This document shows, piece by piece, positions 9,996-18,296 of a stretch of 64,000 nt of DNA; the first letter of the stretch is position 1, and every line of letters starts with the position of its first letter. A program made the position numbers and the translations under genes. The notes under the pieces are model-generated. The model saw only the letters and a list, made by a program, of their open reading frames with translations, ran no database searches and was not told the DNA's origin. Origin of the DNA: Gordonia asplenii (GTDB taxonomy: Bacteria; Actinomycetota; Actinomycetes; Mycobacteriales; Mycobacteriaceae); assembly GCF_012933505.1 (NCBI RefSeq), contig NZ_JABBNB010000013.1:108826-172825 (forward strand), given 5' to 3'.

Positions 9996-11450
9996 CCGCG
10001 AAACGCTGCGCAGCCCGGCGTCGAACATGAGAAACCCGACAAGCGTGACGCCGAGCAACGGAACGAACCAGCCGACGACCGCTGCTGTGACGACGACGCC
10101 CGCCATCGCGGGATATGGCGCGGCCCGCCAGGCTCCCGCCGGGGGCGGCGGGCCGAGCGGGGCGGTGCCGCGGCGGGGTCGGCGACGCCACCACATCACG
10201 TAGCCGCGAACGATCACGGTCAGCAGCGCGATACACAGGGCGAGCAGGCCGAGTTGGCTGACCACGCCGAACAGAATGCCCATGTGCAGCTGAATGCCCC
10301 ATTCGGCGAGTTTCGCCACGAACGGCCAGTCGGCGAACCGGGCGACGTCGACGACGGTATTCGACGCGCCGTCGACCGCCACCACGTCTCGGGAGAACAC
10401 CCACGGCTCGCGGGACTGCTGCACCCGGTAGGCAGTCGCCGAGTCGGCCGGAATGGAGACCTCGACAACGCCGTGCAAACCTGCCGAGCGGGCCGTCGCG
10501 ACGACGGCGTCGAGACGGGAAATGGTGGTAGACAAGGCTTCCGGTGAGAAGGCTTCCGGTGGCGCGGCCGACGAGGTGTCCATCGGCACCCCGTGATGCT
10601 CGTGGCCCAGCGTCGTGCTCACCGAAGGAGCGTTCCAGTTCAACGCCGATCGAAGGTCGGTGACGTTCTCACCCGCGAACTTCGACCAGGTCAGACCGGT
10701 CGCGGAGAGGAACACCAACCCGACGACGAGCCAGATGCCCACTGCACCATGCCAATTCACGGTGCGGGCCAGCCGGGCACCCGGCGTCGACGCCGATCGG
10801 GACCGGTCGACGCTCAGCAATCGCGTGTCGCGGCCGGCCCGCCGCTGTTTGCGGAATCTGTTGATCCACAGGGCGAGTCCGCCCAGCGCGATGACCCACA
10901 ACCACGACGCCGCGAGCTCGCTGTACACCCGACCCGGCTCGCCGAGGTGAGAGTTGCGGTGCAACTGGTCGATCCACGCGCGCATCGGGAGCGCGCCCGA
11001 GCTGCCGTAGACCTGCAGCGCGCCCTGGGACGTCGCGGTCGCCGGATCGATGAACACCGACCAGCGATACGACTCGCCGAGCGACGGGTCGTCGAACAGC
11101 ACCCGGGTGGTAGCGCCGTCGATACCCGGCTGCACGGCGGTCGGTGTGAGGTCGGGCAGTACCCGCCGCGCCGCTTGGACTTGAGCGGCAACCGATTTCG
11201 CCGGTCCGGCGGCGTCGGCGTGCAGATAGCCGCGGTAGGCGAGGTTCTCCAGCGTCGGAGCGACCGCATACATCGCACCGGTGACGGTGGCGACGATGAG
11301 GAAGGGCGCGACCAGAATGCCCGCGTAGAAGTGGAGGCGACGAAGCAGCGGAGTCATCGAAGACGGGCGACGCGGGGGTCGGGACTCGTGGGAATCAGCC
11401 TGGGACGGATCGGATTTCGGGGTCGTAGAAGAGACCGGTGGTGAAGACAT
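9981..11450 (-). CDS. PepSY-associated TM helix protein
   Basis: A 489-residue membrane protein of the PepSY_TM family. After a polar N-terminus, a first helix follows (LHFYAGILVAPFLIVATVTGAMYAV), then an external PepSY-like region, DQLHRNSHLGEPGRVYSELAASWLWVIALGG, NWHGAVGIWLVVGLVFLSATGLTW and a late LAEWGIQLHMGILFGVVSQLGLLALC helix. Conserved His residues in the helices suggest heme or metal binding as in iron-regulated reductase-like relatives. A final pair of helices closes the protein. ATG 11450 is chosen near the first conserved residues. It lies 61 bp downstream of a small membrane gene, probably one operon. Confidence 0.85.
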   Translation of the reverse strand: MSSPPVSSTTPKSDPSQADSHESRPPRRPSSMTPLLRRLHFYAGILVAPFLIVATVTGAMYAVAPTLENLAYRGYLHADAAGPAKSVAAQVQAARRVLPDLTPTAVQPGIDGATTRVLFDDPSLGESYRWSVFIDPATATSQGALQVYGSSGALPMRAWIDQLHRNSHLGEPGRVYSELAASWLWVIALGGLALWINRFRKQRRAGRDTRLLSVDRSRSASTPGARLARTVNWHGAVGIWLVVGLVFLSATGLTWSKFAGENVTDLRSALNWNAPSVSTTLGHEHHGVPMDTSSAAPPEAFSPEALSTTISRLDAVVATARSAGLHGVVEVSIPADSATAYRVQQSREPWVFSRDVVAVDGASNTVVDVARFADWPFVAKLAEWGIQLHMGILFGVVSQLGLLALCIALLTVIVRGYVMWWRRRPRRGTAPLGPPPPAGAWRAAPYPAMAGVVVTAAVVGWFVPLLGVTLVGFLMFDAGLRSVSRLRHR

Positions 11451-11511
11451 GCATGACTCATTTCGCGAATAGTCGGGTGGCGCGCCGGGATGACCGGGCG
11501 CGCAAGGGAAT

Positions 11512-12051
11512 TCAGTGCGAGATGAGTACAGGGGGCGGGCCGCGGGTGACCGCGGTCGCCGACAGAACGAGGCCGTGCGGTGCCCGGATGGTCGGGGACA
11601 CGGCAACCCACATCGGCGCGTCGGCCTGCGGCGAATCGCCCAGTACGATGACCAGCCGATGCAATAACGACATCGCCCACACCGCAGCGGATTCGGCCAG
11701 TCGGATCAATACGACGTCGATCGCGGCGGTGAGAGCGTGAAATGCGAGCATCGTCGGGGTGACGCCGAGCCCGACGTGGCCGTGATGTGCGGTGACGAGC
11801 AGCGTCGCGTGGCCGACGGTCTGGCCGGTGACGATCACCGCGAGCAGCGGCAGCAGCGCGCCGCGGGCGACGGTGACGCTCGACGCGGTGGCGCCGAACG
11901 CGGCGCAGGCCACGACGAGCAGCGCCAGCGAGGTGGTCGACGGTGAGTCACCGCCGCCGAGCCCGTGCGCGACGACGCTGGTGCCGCCGGATAAGCCGCC
12001 GGCGACACAACCGCGTACGCGGCGCAGTGTCGTCGGGACGGAGGTCGGCAC
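11512..12051 (-). CDS. Small polytopic membrane protein, His-containing
   Basis: A 179-residue protein starting at GTG with about four hydrophobic segments (SLALLVVACAAFGATASSV, LLPLLAVIVTGQTVGHATLLV, LAFHALTAAIDVVLIRLAES and others). The loop AHHGHVGLGV is His-rich, and the C-terminus ends in a hydrophilic PPPVLISH. It precedes the PepSY_TM gene in the same direction. Pairings of PepSY proteins with small His-rich membrane proteins often concern copper or iron; that is a guess from context. I do not recognise a named family. Confidence 0.7.
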   Translation of the reverse strand: MPTSVPTTLRRVRGCVAGGLSGGTSVVAHGLGGGDSPSTTSLALLVVACAAFGATASSVTVARGALLPLLAVIVTGQTVGHATLLVTAHHGHVGLGVTPTMLAFHALTAAIDVVLIRLAESAAVWAMSLLHRLVIVLGDSPQADAPMWVAVSPTIRAPHGLVLSATAVTRGPPPVLISH

Positions 12052-12116
12052 CCGGTCAGGGTACAGATCTTCTGGTGGACTGGGCTGGGTTGGGTTCTTC
12101 GTGTCGCCGGCCCCTC

Positions 12117-12236
12117 GTTACACCGAAGCTCGCGAGCTCGCTTCGGCACTCGGGGAGCGGGGGAGCGGGGCAATGCCGTCTCCGCTGGTTGAGCCGGGCC
12201 GGAGCGCTAGCGAAGGCCCGAGTCGAAACCACGTAA
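12117..12236. repeat. REP-like palindromic intergenic repeats
   Basis: Two structured units sit between convergently placed operons. CCGAAGC (12123-12129) pairs with GCTTCGG (12140-12146) around a palindromic core. At 12186-12231, TGGTTGAGCCGGGCC is matched by GGCCCGAGTCGAAACCA, the GTTGAGC...GTCGAAACC pattern that recurs in intergenic spaces of Gordonia-like genomes. The stretch ACTCGGGGAGCGG (12149-12161) recurs inverted at the right edge of the window. No gene lies in 12052-12243. Confidence 0.6.
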
Positions 12237-12243
12237 CCCGGCG

Positions 12244-12915
12244 CTACGGCGCGACCAGCAGCCAGGCCGCCACGTAATGGCACAGCGCCGCGACGGCGGT
12301 GCACGCGTGGAACACCTCGTGATGGCCGAACACGCCCGGCCACGGTTCCGGCCAGCGCAGCGCGTACAGCACGCCGCCGACGCTGTAGAACACGCCGCCG
12401 ACGGCGAGGAGCACCATCACCGCGACGCCGCATTGGTGAACGAGTGCCGGAGCGGCGGCGACGATGACCCAGCCGAGGATGATGTAGAGCGTCACGCCGA
12501 GCCACCGCGGCGAACCAGGCCACGCGATCTTGAGCACGACGCCGGCTATCGCACCGGTCCATACGATTCCCAGCACCCACCAGCGCGTCGGGTCGGGCAG
12601 CCCCAGGACCGTGAACGGCGTATACGTGCCGGCGATGAACAGGAAGATCATCGAATGGTCGGCGCGCTTCATCGTCACGCGGGCCTTTACCGTCCGCCAG
12701 GTGACGCGGTGATAGGTGGCACTGGTGGTGAACAAGCCGACGACGGTGATCGCGTAGACGGCGCAGGCGAGCGCGGCTCCCCCATCGCGCAGCACCGTTG
12801 CGCCGACGACGAGCGCTATGCCCGCGACTGCGGCGATGAACGCGGAGTACTGATGAATGACTCCACGCAGGCGCGGTTTGACCGGCGTCGTCGAATCCGG
12901 CGGAGTGATGACCAT
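12244..12915 (-). CDS. trhA: Hemolysin III / TrhA family membrane protein
   Basis: A 223-residue seven-helix protein related to progestin and adipoQ receptors. Family marks: LRGVIHQYSAF near the N-terminus, TSATYHRVTW, MKRADHSMIFLFIAGTYTPF, LGWVIVAAAPAL and GHHEVFHACTAVAALCHYVAAWLL, with His and Asp residues of the proposed metal site. Role in bacteria is thought to be membrane homeostasis; hemolysis is not proven. Matches Rv1085c in position, divergent from the Z-prenyl synthase. ATG 12915 is only 2 bp from a 20-bp perfect palindrome and has no ribosome site, so the mRNA may be nearly leaderless. Confidence 0.9.
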   Translation of the reverse strand: MVITPPDSTTPVKPRLRGVIHQYSAFIAAVAGIALVVGATVLRDGGAALACAVYAITVVGLFTTSATYHRVTWRTVKARVTMKRADHSMIFLFIAGTYTPFTVLGLPDPTRWWVLGIVWTGAIAGVVLKIAWPGSPRWLGVTLYIILGWVIVAAAPALVHQCGVAVMVLLAVGGVFYSVGGVLYALRWPEPWPGVFGHHEVFHACTAVAALCHYVAAWLLVAP

Positions 12916-12917
12916 GC

Positions 12918-12937
12918 AACCTACGGTACCGTAGGTT
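12918..12937. promoter_or_regulatory. 20-bp perfect palindrome abutting the trhA start
   Basis: AACCTACGGTACCGTAGGTT is fully self-complementary and begins 2 bp before the trhA start codon. Length and symmetry are typical for a TetR-family operator. It would block transcription start or elongation of trhA. No TetR gene is present in the window. Confidence 0.65.
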
Positions 12938-13040
12938 TTGGGGTCGGCCGATCGAATGCGCGCTGTCAGTCTCGTCTCAGGTGAGCGCGTAAAGTGTCCA
13001 CGGTGACAGTTGTGCAGTCGACGCGCGGGAGTGCAAGCAG

Positions 13041-13823
13041 GTGAAGATCCTTCCGGACCGATTGCGACGACCGATGTATCAGGTCTACGAACGTCGCCTC
13101 GTCCAACTGATGGACCCCTCACGCAATCCCCGGCATGTCGCGATCATCTGCGACGGCAACCGTCGCTGGGCACGCGAGGCCGGCTTCGACGACGTCAGTG
13201 CCGGTCACCGGGTCGGCGCCGCCAGGATCGCCGAGATGCTCGGCTGGTGCTCGGAACTCGACATCGAAACGGTGACCATCTACCTGCTTTCGACGGAGAA
13301 TCTGCAGCGCGCGTCGGACGAACTCGACGCCCTCATGGAGATCGTCCCCGACATCGTCGACGAGATCTCCGCCCCCGACGGCGATTGGCGGGTACGCATC
13401 GTCGGCACCCTCGACGAACTGCCCGACGAGGTGGCGCAACGACTGCGCACGGCATCGGCGCGCACCGACGATCGCACCGGCATGAACGTCAACGTCGCCG
13501 TCGGATACGGCGGGCGCCAGGAGATCGTCGACGCCGTGCGGTCGCTGCTGACGAAGACCGCGGCCGAGGGTGCGACGCCGGAACAGCTGATCGACGCCGT
13601 GACCGTCGAGGCCATCGACCGCAACCTCTATACCCAGGGGCAACCCGACCCGGATCTGGTGATCCGCACATCGGGGGAGCAACGGCTGTCCGGATTTCTG
13701 TTGTGGCAGAGCGCGTATTCGGAGATCTGGTTCACCGATGCCTACTGGCCCGAATTCCGGCGCGTCGACTTCCTGCGGGCACTGCGCGACTACGCCGCGC
13801 GCAGCCGGCGATTCGGCAAGTAG
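13041..13823 (+). CDS. Short-chain Z-isoprenyl diphosphate synthase (UppS family)
   Basis: A 260-residue cis-prenyltransferase. It shows HVAIICDGNRRWAR (catalytic Asp and substrate-binding region I), GHRVGAARIAEMLGWC, VTIYLLSTENLQR, and the C-terminal PDLVIRTSGEQRLSGFLLWQSAYSEIWF and WPEF. Its position beside trhA matches Rv1086, the Z,E-farnesyl diphosphate synthase that starts decaprenyl phosphate synthesis for arabinogalactan. A full-length decaprenyl synthase (Rv2361c type) is the alternative, but context favours the short-chain enzyme. Start is GTG 13041 in front of KILPDRLRRPMYQVYE. Confidence 0.9.
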   Translation: MKILPDRLRRPMYQVYERRLVQLMDPSRNPRHVAIICDGNRRWAREAGFDDVSAGHRVGAARIAEMLGWCSELDIETVTIYLLSTENLQRASDELDALMEIVPDIVDEISAPDGDWRVRIVGTLDELPDEVAQRLRTASARTDDRTGMNVNVAVGYGGRQEIVDAVRSLLTKTAAEGATPEQLIDAVTVEAIDRNLYTQGQPDPDLVIRTSGEQRLSGFLLWQSAYSEIWFTDAYWPEFRRVDFLRALRDYAARSRRFGK

Positions 13824-13829
13824 CGACGC

Positions 13830-15254
13830 CTACCGACTCATCAACTGCGCCAACGCATTCACGTCCGAACTGAACGTCGAATCGGGTGGCGAACCGAACC
13901 CCACCACGATGCCGCCGCGGTCTTTCGGAGCGTCGGGATGGCGGAACTGGTCCAGACCGAAGACGAGAAACCCTGCGGCCCAAGCTTTTTCGAGGATCGC
14001 CGGTTCCGCGTCGAGGGGGCACCCGATCACGGTGTGCAGTCCGGCCGATACGCCCCCGACGTCGATGCCCGCGGTGTGCATCCGGCGAGCGAGCTCGTCT
14101 CGGCGTCGACGGTAGTACTGGCGGCTGCGTCGGATGTGGCGGTCGTACGCGCCGGAGCGGATCAACTGGGCCAGCACGAGCTGGTCGACGACGCTGGCGT
14201 CCGGTTCGCGCAAACCCTTAGCCGCGACCAACGGTCCGACGAGTTCGTCGGGGACCACCAGCCACGCGATGCGCAACGCGGGCGACAGCGTCTTGCTGAC
14301 CGAACCGGTGTAGATCACCGCGTCGGGCGCGAGAGCCTGCAGCGCGCCGATGGGCTCCCGGTCGTAACGCAACTCGCCGTCGTAGTCGTCTTCGACGATG
14401 TACGACGCCCGCGACCGGGCGCGTGCGACGACGGCGGCCCGGCGCGGTGGGCTCAGCGAGACGCCGGTGGGGAACTGGTGACTCGGAGTGAGTAGGACCG
14501 GGCCGACGTCCAGCGTGTCGAGGGCGGCGATGTCCGCGCCGTCGCGATCGGTCGGAATCGGATGCGTCACAACGTCGTTCGCTTCGATCGACCAACGGTG
14601 AAAGGGCAAGCTGTAGGCCTCGACGGCCAGGTCGCCGTGCACGACGTGCTTGCTCAGCGTGATCAGCGCGGTGTGCACCGACGTGGTGAGCACGATGCGC
14701 TCCGGCGTCGTGCGGACACCTCGAACGCGGGCGAGACAGCGGGACAGTTCTTCGCGCAGTTGGTAATTGCCCTGCGGATCACCCGGGCCGAATGCCGAAT
14801 GCGGGGCATCGGTGAGGGCCACCCGAGTCGCGGTGATCCAGTCGGAGCGGGGAAAGAGCCCGGGCGCGGGCGCGCCGAGACTGAAGTCGTGCTTGGGTCC
14901 GGCGTGCGCGGGCCGCGGCGGGACCGGTCGCTCGGGTGGCGCGGCGCCATGCGCCACAACGGTTCCCGAGCCCTGGCGGGCCGCCAGCCAGCCTTCGACG
15001 ACGAGTTCCGAATACGCCGCCGACACCGTGCCGCGCGCGACACCGAGGTCGGCGGCAAGCGATCGATAAGGCGGCAGCCTGGTCCCGGCGGGAAGTCGGC
15101 CGTCGGTGATCGCCGCACGCAGTTCGCGGGTCAGTGTGCGCCGGATCGCGGCGCCGCGACCCTGGGTGGGTGCGGACGGGTCGGGCTGCAAGTCGAGAAA
15201 CAGGTCCGTGCCGAGGCGTTCGGCGACGGCGGCCCAGTGGTCGGTCGGTGGCAC
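13830..15254 (-). CDS. MocR-type GntR/aminotransferase regulator
   Basis: A 474-residue PLP-dependent regulator. N-terminal GntR winged helix: RRTLTRELRAAITDGRLPAGTRLPPYRSLAADLGVARGTVSAAYSELV, followed by a flexible linker and a fold-type I aminotransferase domain with SHQFPTGVSLSPPRR, YIVEDDYDGELRYDR and the PLP lysine in YTGSVSKTLSPALRIAW. MocR proteins sense PLP or amino compounds and usually control a divergent neighbour, here the NmrA-like/AhpD pair. GTG 15254 or TTG 15263 is the start; the much longer open frame extending to 16265 is a shadow of the opposite-strand genes. A 26-bp inverted repeat lies in the shared promoter region. Confidence 0.88.
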   Translation of the reverse strand: MPPTDHWAAVAERLGTDLFLDLQPDPSAPTQGRGAAIRRTLTRELRAAITDGRLPAGTRLPPYRSLAADLGVARGTVSAAYSELVVEGWLAARQGSGTVVAHGAAPPERPVPPRPAHAGPKHDFSLGAPAPGLFPRSDWITATRVALTDAPHSAFGPGDPQGNYQLREELSRCLARVRGVRTTPERIVLTTSVHTALITLSKHVVHGDLAVEAYSLPFHRWSIEANDVVTHPIPTDRDGADIAALDTLDVGPVLLTPSHQFPTGVSLSPPRRAAVVARARSRASYIVEDDYDGELRYDREPIGALQALAPDAVIYTGSVSKTLSPALRIAWLVVPDELVGPLVAAKGLREPDASVVDQLVLAQLIRSGAYDRHIRRSRQYYRRRRDELARRMHTAGIDVGGVSAGLHTVIGCPLDAEPAILEKAWAAGFLVFGLDQFRHPDAPKDRGGIVVGFGSPPDSTFSSDVNALAQLMSR

Positions 15255-15296
15255 AGTCCGCAAGACTACGCCGATTGGCCCAAGAATTGACCTGCT

Positions 15297-15322
15297 GATT
15301 GAACCGAGAATTCGGATCAATC
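15297..15322. promoter_or_regulatory. Inverted repeat in the mocR/nmrA divergent promoter
   Basis: GATTGA (15297-15302) and TCAATC (15317-15322) enclose CCGA and TCGG, giving a 26-bp imperfect palindrome in the 123-bp gap. A TTGACC -35-like hexamer (15288-15293) is next to it. A plausible operator for the divergent MocR regulator. Confidence 0.5.
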
Positions 15323-15377
15323 GGCCGTTACCGTTGAGTAGAAGCAACCGAACGAAGAACACGCTCAGGGAGGGCAC

Positions 15378-16142
15378 ATGAAGATCCTGGTCATCGGAGC
15401 GAGCGGCGGCATGGGACGGCTGGTCGCCGACCGGCTGGAGAAGGCGGGCGCCGACGTCGTGCGTGCGCATCGGGCCGTCGGCGTCGACGCCTACACCGGT
15501 GCCGGTCTCGCCGAGGCGGCGCGCGGCGTCGACGTGATCGTCGAGTGCGCCAACAACATCACCCAGCGCGCGAGTAAGGCCATCGATTTCTTCGGAACCG
15601 TCGCCGCCAACGTCAGCGAGGCGGCCCGCGACGCGGGCGTGCAGCGAGTGGTGTGTCTGTCGATTGTGAATGCCGCACAGCCGCAGGTGAATTCGAAGAT
15701 GGGCTACTACCAGGGCAAGGCCCGCCAGGAGGAGGTGTACCGGCGTGAGCTCGGCGACCGGGTGATCCTGTTCCGCACCACCCAATGGTTCGAACTCGGT
15801 GCGACGATGCTCGACTCGATGAGTCTCGGGCCGGTCGGCGTGATGGCCCACATGCTGTCTCGGCCACTCGCCGTCGCCGACGGTGCCGACCTGCTCGCCG
15901 ACGTCGCGCTCAACGGGGGCGCCGCCGTCGTCGAGGTCGCCGGGCCCGCCGACCTCGACATGCTCGACGTCGCGCGAGAGATCGCCCGGCGTCGGGGCAC
16001 GCCGCGCTGGGTGCTCGGCATCAACTTCGGTGGCAAGGTCATCCGGTCGGGAGCACTGCGTCCCGACGGTGCATTCGAGGTCACCGCCACGACTTTCGGG
16101 CAGTGGCTCGATCAGACCTACCCGGCCGCGGTCGGTGCGTGA
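15378..16142 (+). CDS. NmrA-like NAD(P)-binding oxidoreductase
   Basis: A 254-residue extended SDR/NmrA-like protein. The N-terminal dinucleotide fingerprint is ILVIGASGGMGRLVADRL; VDVIVECANNI and VQRVVCLSIVNA follow, then YYQGKARQEEVYRR with the Tyr-x-x-x-Lys-like spacing and a C-terminal cap. These proteins act as redox sensors or reductases. The ribosome site GGGAGG precedes ATG 15378. It is the first gene of a pair with an AhpD-like peroxidase and is divergent from mocR, which probably regulates it. Substrate unknown. Confidence 0.85.
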   Translation: MKILVIGASGGMGRLVADRLEKAGADVVRAHRAVGVDAYTGAGLAEAARGVDVIVECANNITQRASKAIDFFGTVAANVSEAARDAGVQRVVCLSIVNAAQPQVNSKMGYYQGKARQEEVYRRELGDRVILFRTTQWFELGATMLDSMSLGPVGVMAHMLSRPLAVADGADLLADVALNGGAAVVEVAGPADLDMLDVAREIARRRGTPRWVLGINFGGKVIRSGALRPDGAFEVTATTFGQWLDQTYPAAVGA

Positions 16143-16156
16143 GAAGGGAAGACGCC

Positions 16157-16651
16157 ATGACACTCGTTCAACCGGCAGCCACCGAATCCGGTGATCCGCG
16201 TCGCATGTGGATCCCCAAGACCCACCCCGCGGTGTACAAAGCGCTGGTCGCACTGCAGCGCGCATCGTCGGCCGACCTCGATCCGACCCTGGGTGAACTG
16301 ATCAAGATCCGCGCATCGCAGCTCAACGGGTGCGCATACTGCCTGCACATGCACACCAAGGACTCGATCGAACTCGGCGTCGACCCGCTGAAACTCGGCC
16401 TGATCGCCGCGTGGGAAGAGTCGACCGGAGTCTTCACCGACGTCGAACGCGCGGTCCTCGGACTCACCGACGCCATCACCCGAATCTCCGACGCCGGGGT
16501 CCCCGACGAGGTGTTCGACGCCGCGGCCGCCATCCTCGACACGCAGACCCTCGGTCAGGTGGTCGCGAGCATCGCGATGATCAACACCTGGAACCGCATC
16601 GCCATCGCGGGCAACTATCCGACGGGACTCGACGAACGGTCGCTGCGGTAG
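16157..16651 (+). CDS. AhpD-family carboxymuconolactone decarboxylase / alkylhydroperoxidase
   Basis: A 164-residue all-helical protein. LGELIKIRASQLNGCAYCLHMHTKDSIELG contains the CxxC redox pair plus the His of the proton relay (CAYCLHMH) that define AhpD-like peroxidases. It starts at ATG 16157 after AGAAGGGAAG, 14 bp past the NmrA-like gene, so the two form an operon. The combination of a NAD(P)-binding protein and an AhpD-like thiol protein suggests detoxification of an oxidised organic compound under MocR control. The exact substrate is not visible. Confidence 0.88.
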   Translation: MTLVQPAATESGDPRRMWIPKTHPAVYKALVALQRASSADLDPTLGELIKIRASQLNGCAYCLHMHTKDSIELGVDPLKLGLIAAWEESTGVFTDVERAVLGLTDAITRISDAGVPDEVFDAAAAILDTQTLGQVVASIAMINTWNRIAIAGNYPTGLDERSLR

Positions 16652-16779
16652 TGGGACGGACTTGTCAACCACGCGGGGCGGGGAGTGGTCTATTCGGCTG
16701 AAATCCCTCTGCTGGGCTGGTGGTGGGACCTGGACTCCGGACATACTTGTCGTGAGTTCAGGATCGTTGAGGGAGACCG

Positions 16780-18264
16780 ATGTCCTACCCGCCCACCGGC
16801 GCATTCGAGGCGCCACGGAAGGGATCGAACCGCCCCGCCGCAATCGGCCTGGCGGTGACGGTAGCCGCCCTGGTGACGGCCATCGTGGTCGTCTGCGCGG
16901 TGGCGCTCACCTCGCGCGGCCGGTCGGTTGCCGATGAACGGCCGTCGATCACCCTGCAGGCGGTCGGAGCTAGCGCGCGCAGCCCGTTCACCGCGTCGGT
17001 CGCCAAGGGCGACACCACCGTGCAACCGGCGAACGTCGGCACGCTCAACAATCGGGGCGTCAAAGGCGTCGCCGGTACGCTTGCGGGTCTCTACGGGTCA
17101 TCCGGATCGACGGCCTGCGACCCGCAGTTGCTGGCGAACTATCTCGCGAAGGATTCCTCCGCCGCAACCGCCTGGGCGAGCGCGGCCGGCGTGACCACCG
17201 CTCAAATCCCGTATTACATCAACACCCTGACGCCGGTCATCCTGCGTACCGACGCATGGGTGACGAACAACCAGTACAGCGCCGGACAGGCGCAGCCCTA
17301 TCAGGCAGTGCTGCAAGCGGGTACGTCGGTGCTGGTCGATCGAACCGGTGTGCCCCGCGTTCAGTGCTCGACGGGCGCTCCGCTCGCGCCGCCCGCTCGG
17401 GCGCCGCTGAAGGGCTACAAGGCACGCGGGCAGAAGTGGAAGGACTACAACCCGAACGACGTCACGGCGGTCGACTACAGCGCCGCGGCAGTGGCCGTGC
17501 CCGACGGCGGCCGGGGCTACGAGACCGGTCAGCCGACCGTTCGAGTCGAACTCGCCCTCGTCGACATCCGGACCGGCGCGCCGCGCAGCCAACCGGTCGG
17601 CGGCGACGTGTCGCTGATCGGCCTGCCGCCGATCACCGGCGCCCTGCCCGATCCGCAGCGTGCCAATGAGCCGTTCGTCGCGACCACCGACGCGGCGGCG
17701 CACGCCAACGGAATGGATCATGCCGGTTCCGACGAACCCCTGCCGATCGTGAAACAGCAGACCGAGAGTCCCGCAGTGCCTTCCGTGCCCTCCGTGTCGT
17801 CCGTCCCATCGGTCCCGACAACCGAAAACATCGCTCCGCCAACGGAATCGCTGCCGAAGCCACCGACCACCGAAGCTACGACGAGCACCTCGGCGCCGAC
17901 GACTGAGAGCACGCCTGCCACGCCGACGACGCCCGCCACGCCCACGACGCCGACCACGCCCAGTGCTCCGGCAATCCCGACGGTCCCGACGCCCGGCACC
18001 ACGGTCCCGACTACGACGACGCCGGGACTCGCCACGCCGACGACGGTGCCGACGGTCACGCCGACGCCCACACCGGCTACGACGAGCGCCCTACCGACGC
18101 CGGTCCATACCCCGCCGCCGGTGACCACGCCGGTCTACACGCCTCCGCCGGTGACGACGCCCGTCTACACGCCTCCGCCGGTGACAACGCCTCCGCCAGT
18201 GACCACGCTTCCGCCGGTCGTGCCGGAGACCACTACCACCACAGAGCGCCGCCATCACCACTGA
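16780..18264 (+). CDS. Membrane-anchored DUF6777-like protein with Pro/Thr-rich tail
   Basis: A 494-residue protein with a short cytoplasmic N-terminus, one transmembrane helix at ~20-43, then an external domain (~55-300) resembling DUF6777: ITLQAVGASARSPFTASVA, YGSSGSTACDPQLLANYL, the paired Cys pattern, and YINTLTPVILRTDAWVTNN. From ~310 on it is low complexity, rich in Thr, Pro and Val, with three copies of TTPVYTPPPV near the end and a terminal RRHHH. The tail probably spans the cell wall. The external domain may bind wall or extracellular ligands. Expression start follows GGGAGACCG. Function unknown. Confidence 0.78.
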   Translation: MSYPPTGAFEAPRKGSNRPAAIGLAVTVAALVTAIVVVCAVALTSRGRSVADERPSITLQAVGASARSPFTASVAKGDTTVQPANVGTLNNRGVKGVAGTLAGLYGSSGSTACDPQLLANYLAKDSSAATAWASAAGVTTAQIPYYINTLTPVILRTDAWVTNNQYSAGQAQPYQAVLQAGTSVLVDRTGVPRVQCSTGAPLAPPARAPLKGYKARGQKWKDYNPNDVTAVDYSAAAVAVPDGGRGYETGQPTVRVELALVDIRTGAPRSQPVGGDVSLIGLPPITGALPDPQRANEPFVATTDAAAHANGMDHAGSDEPLPIVKQQTESPAVPSVPSVSSVPSVPTTENIAPPTESLPKPPTTEATTSTSAPTTESTPATPTTPATPTTPTTPSAPAIPTVPTPGTTVPTTTTPGLATPTTVPTVTPTPTPATTSALPTPVHTPPPVTTPVYTPPPVTTPVYTPPPVTTPPPVTTLPPVVPETTTTTERRHHH

Positions 18265-18296
18265 CGCCTGGCACTCGGCTGAATACCGTTGCGGCC

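Noticed and set aside
13830..16265. 811-codon reading frame on the minus strand
   Set aside because: Only the part below 15254 is homologous to MocR proteins; the rest is the antisense shadow of the NmrA-like and AhpD-like genes.
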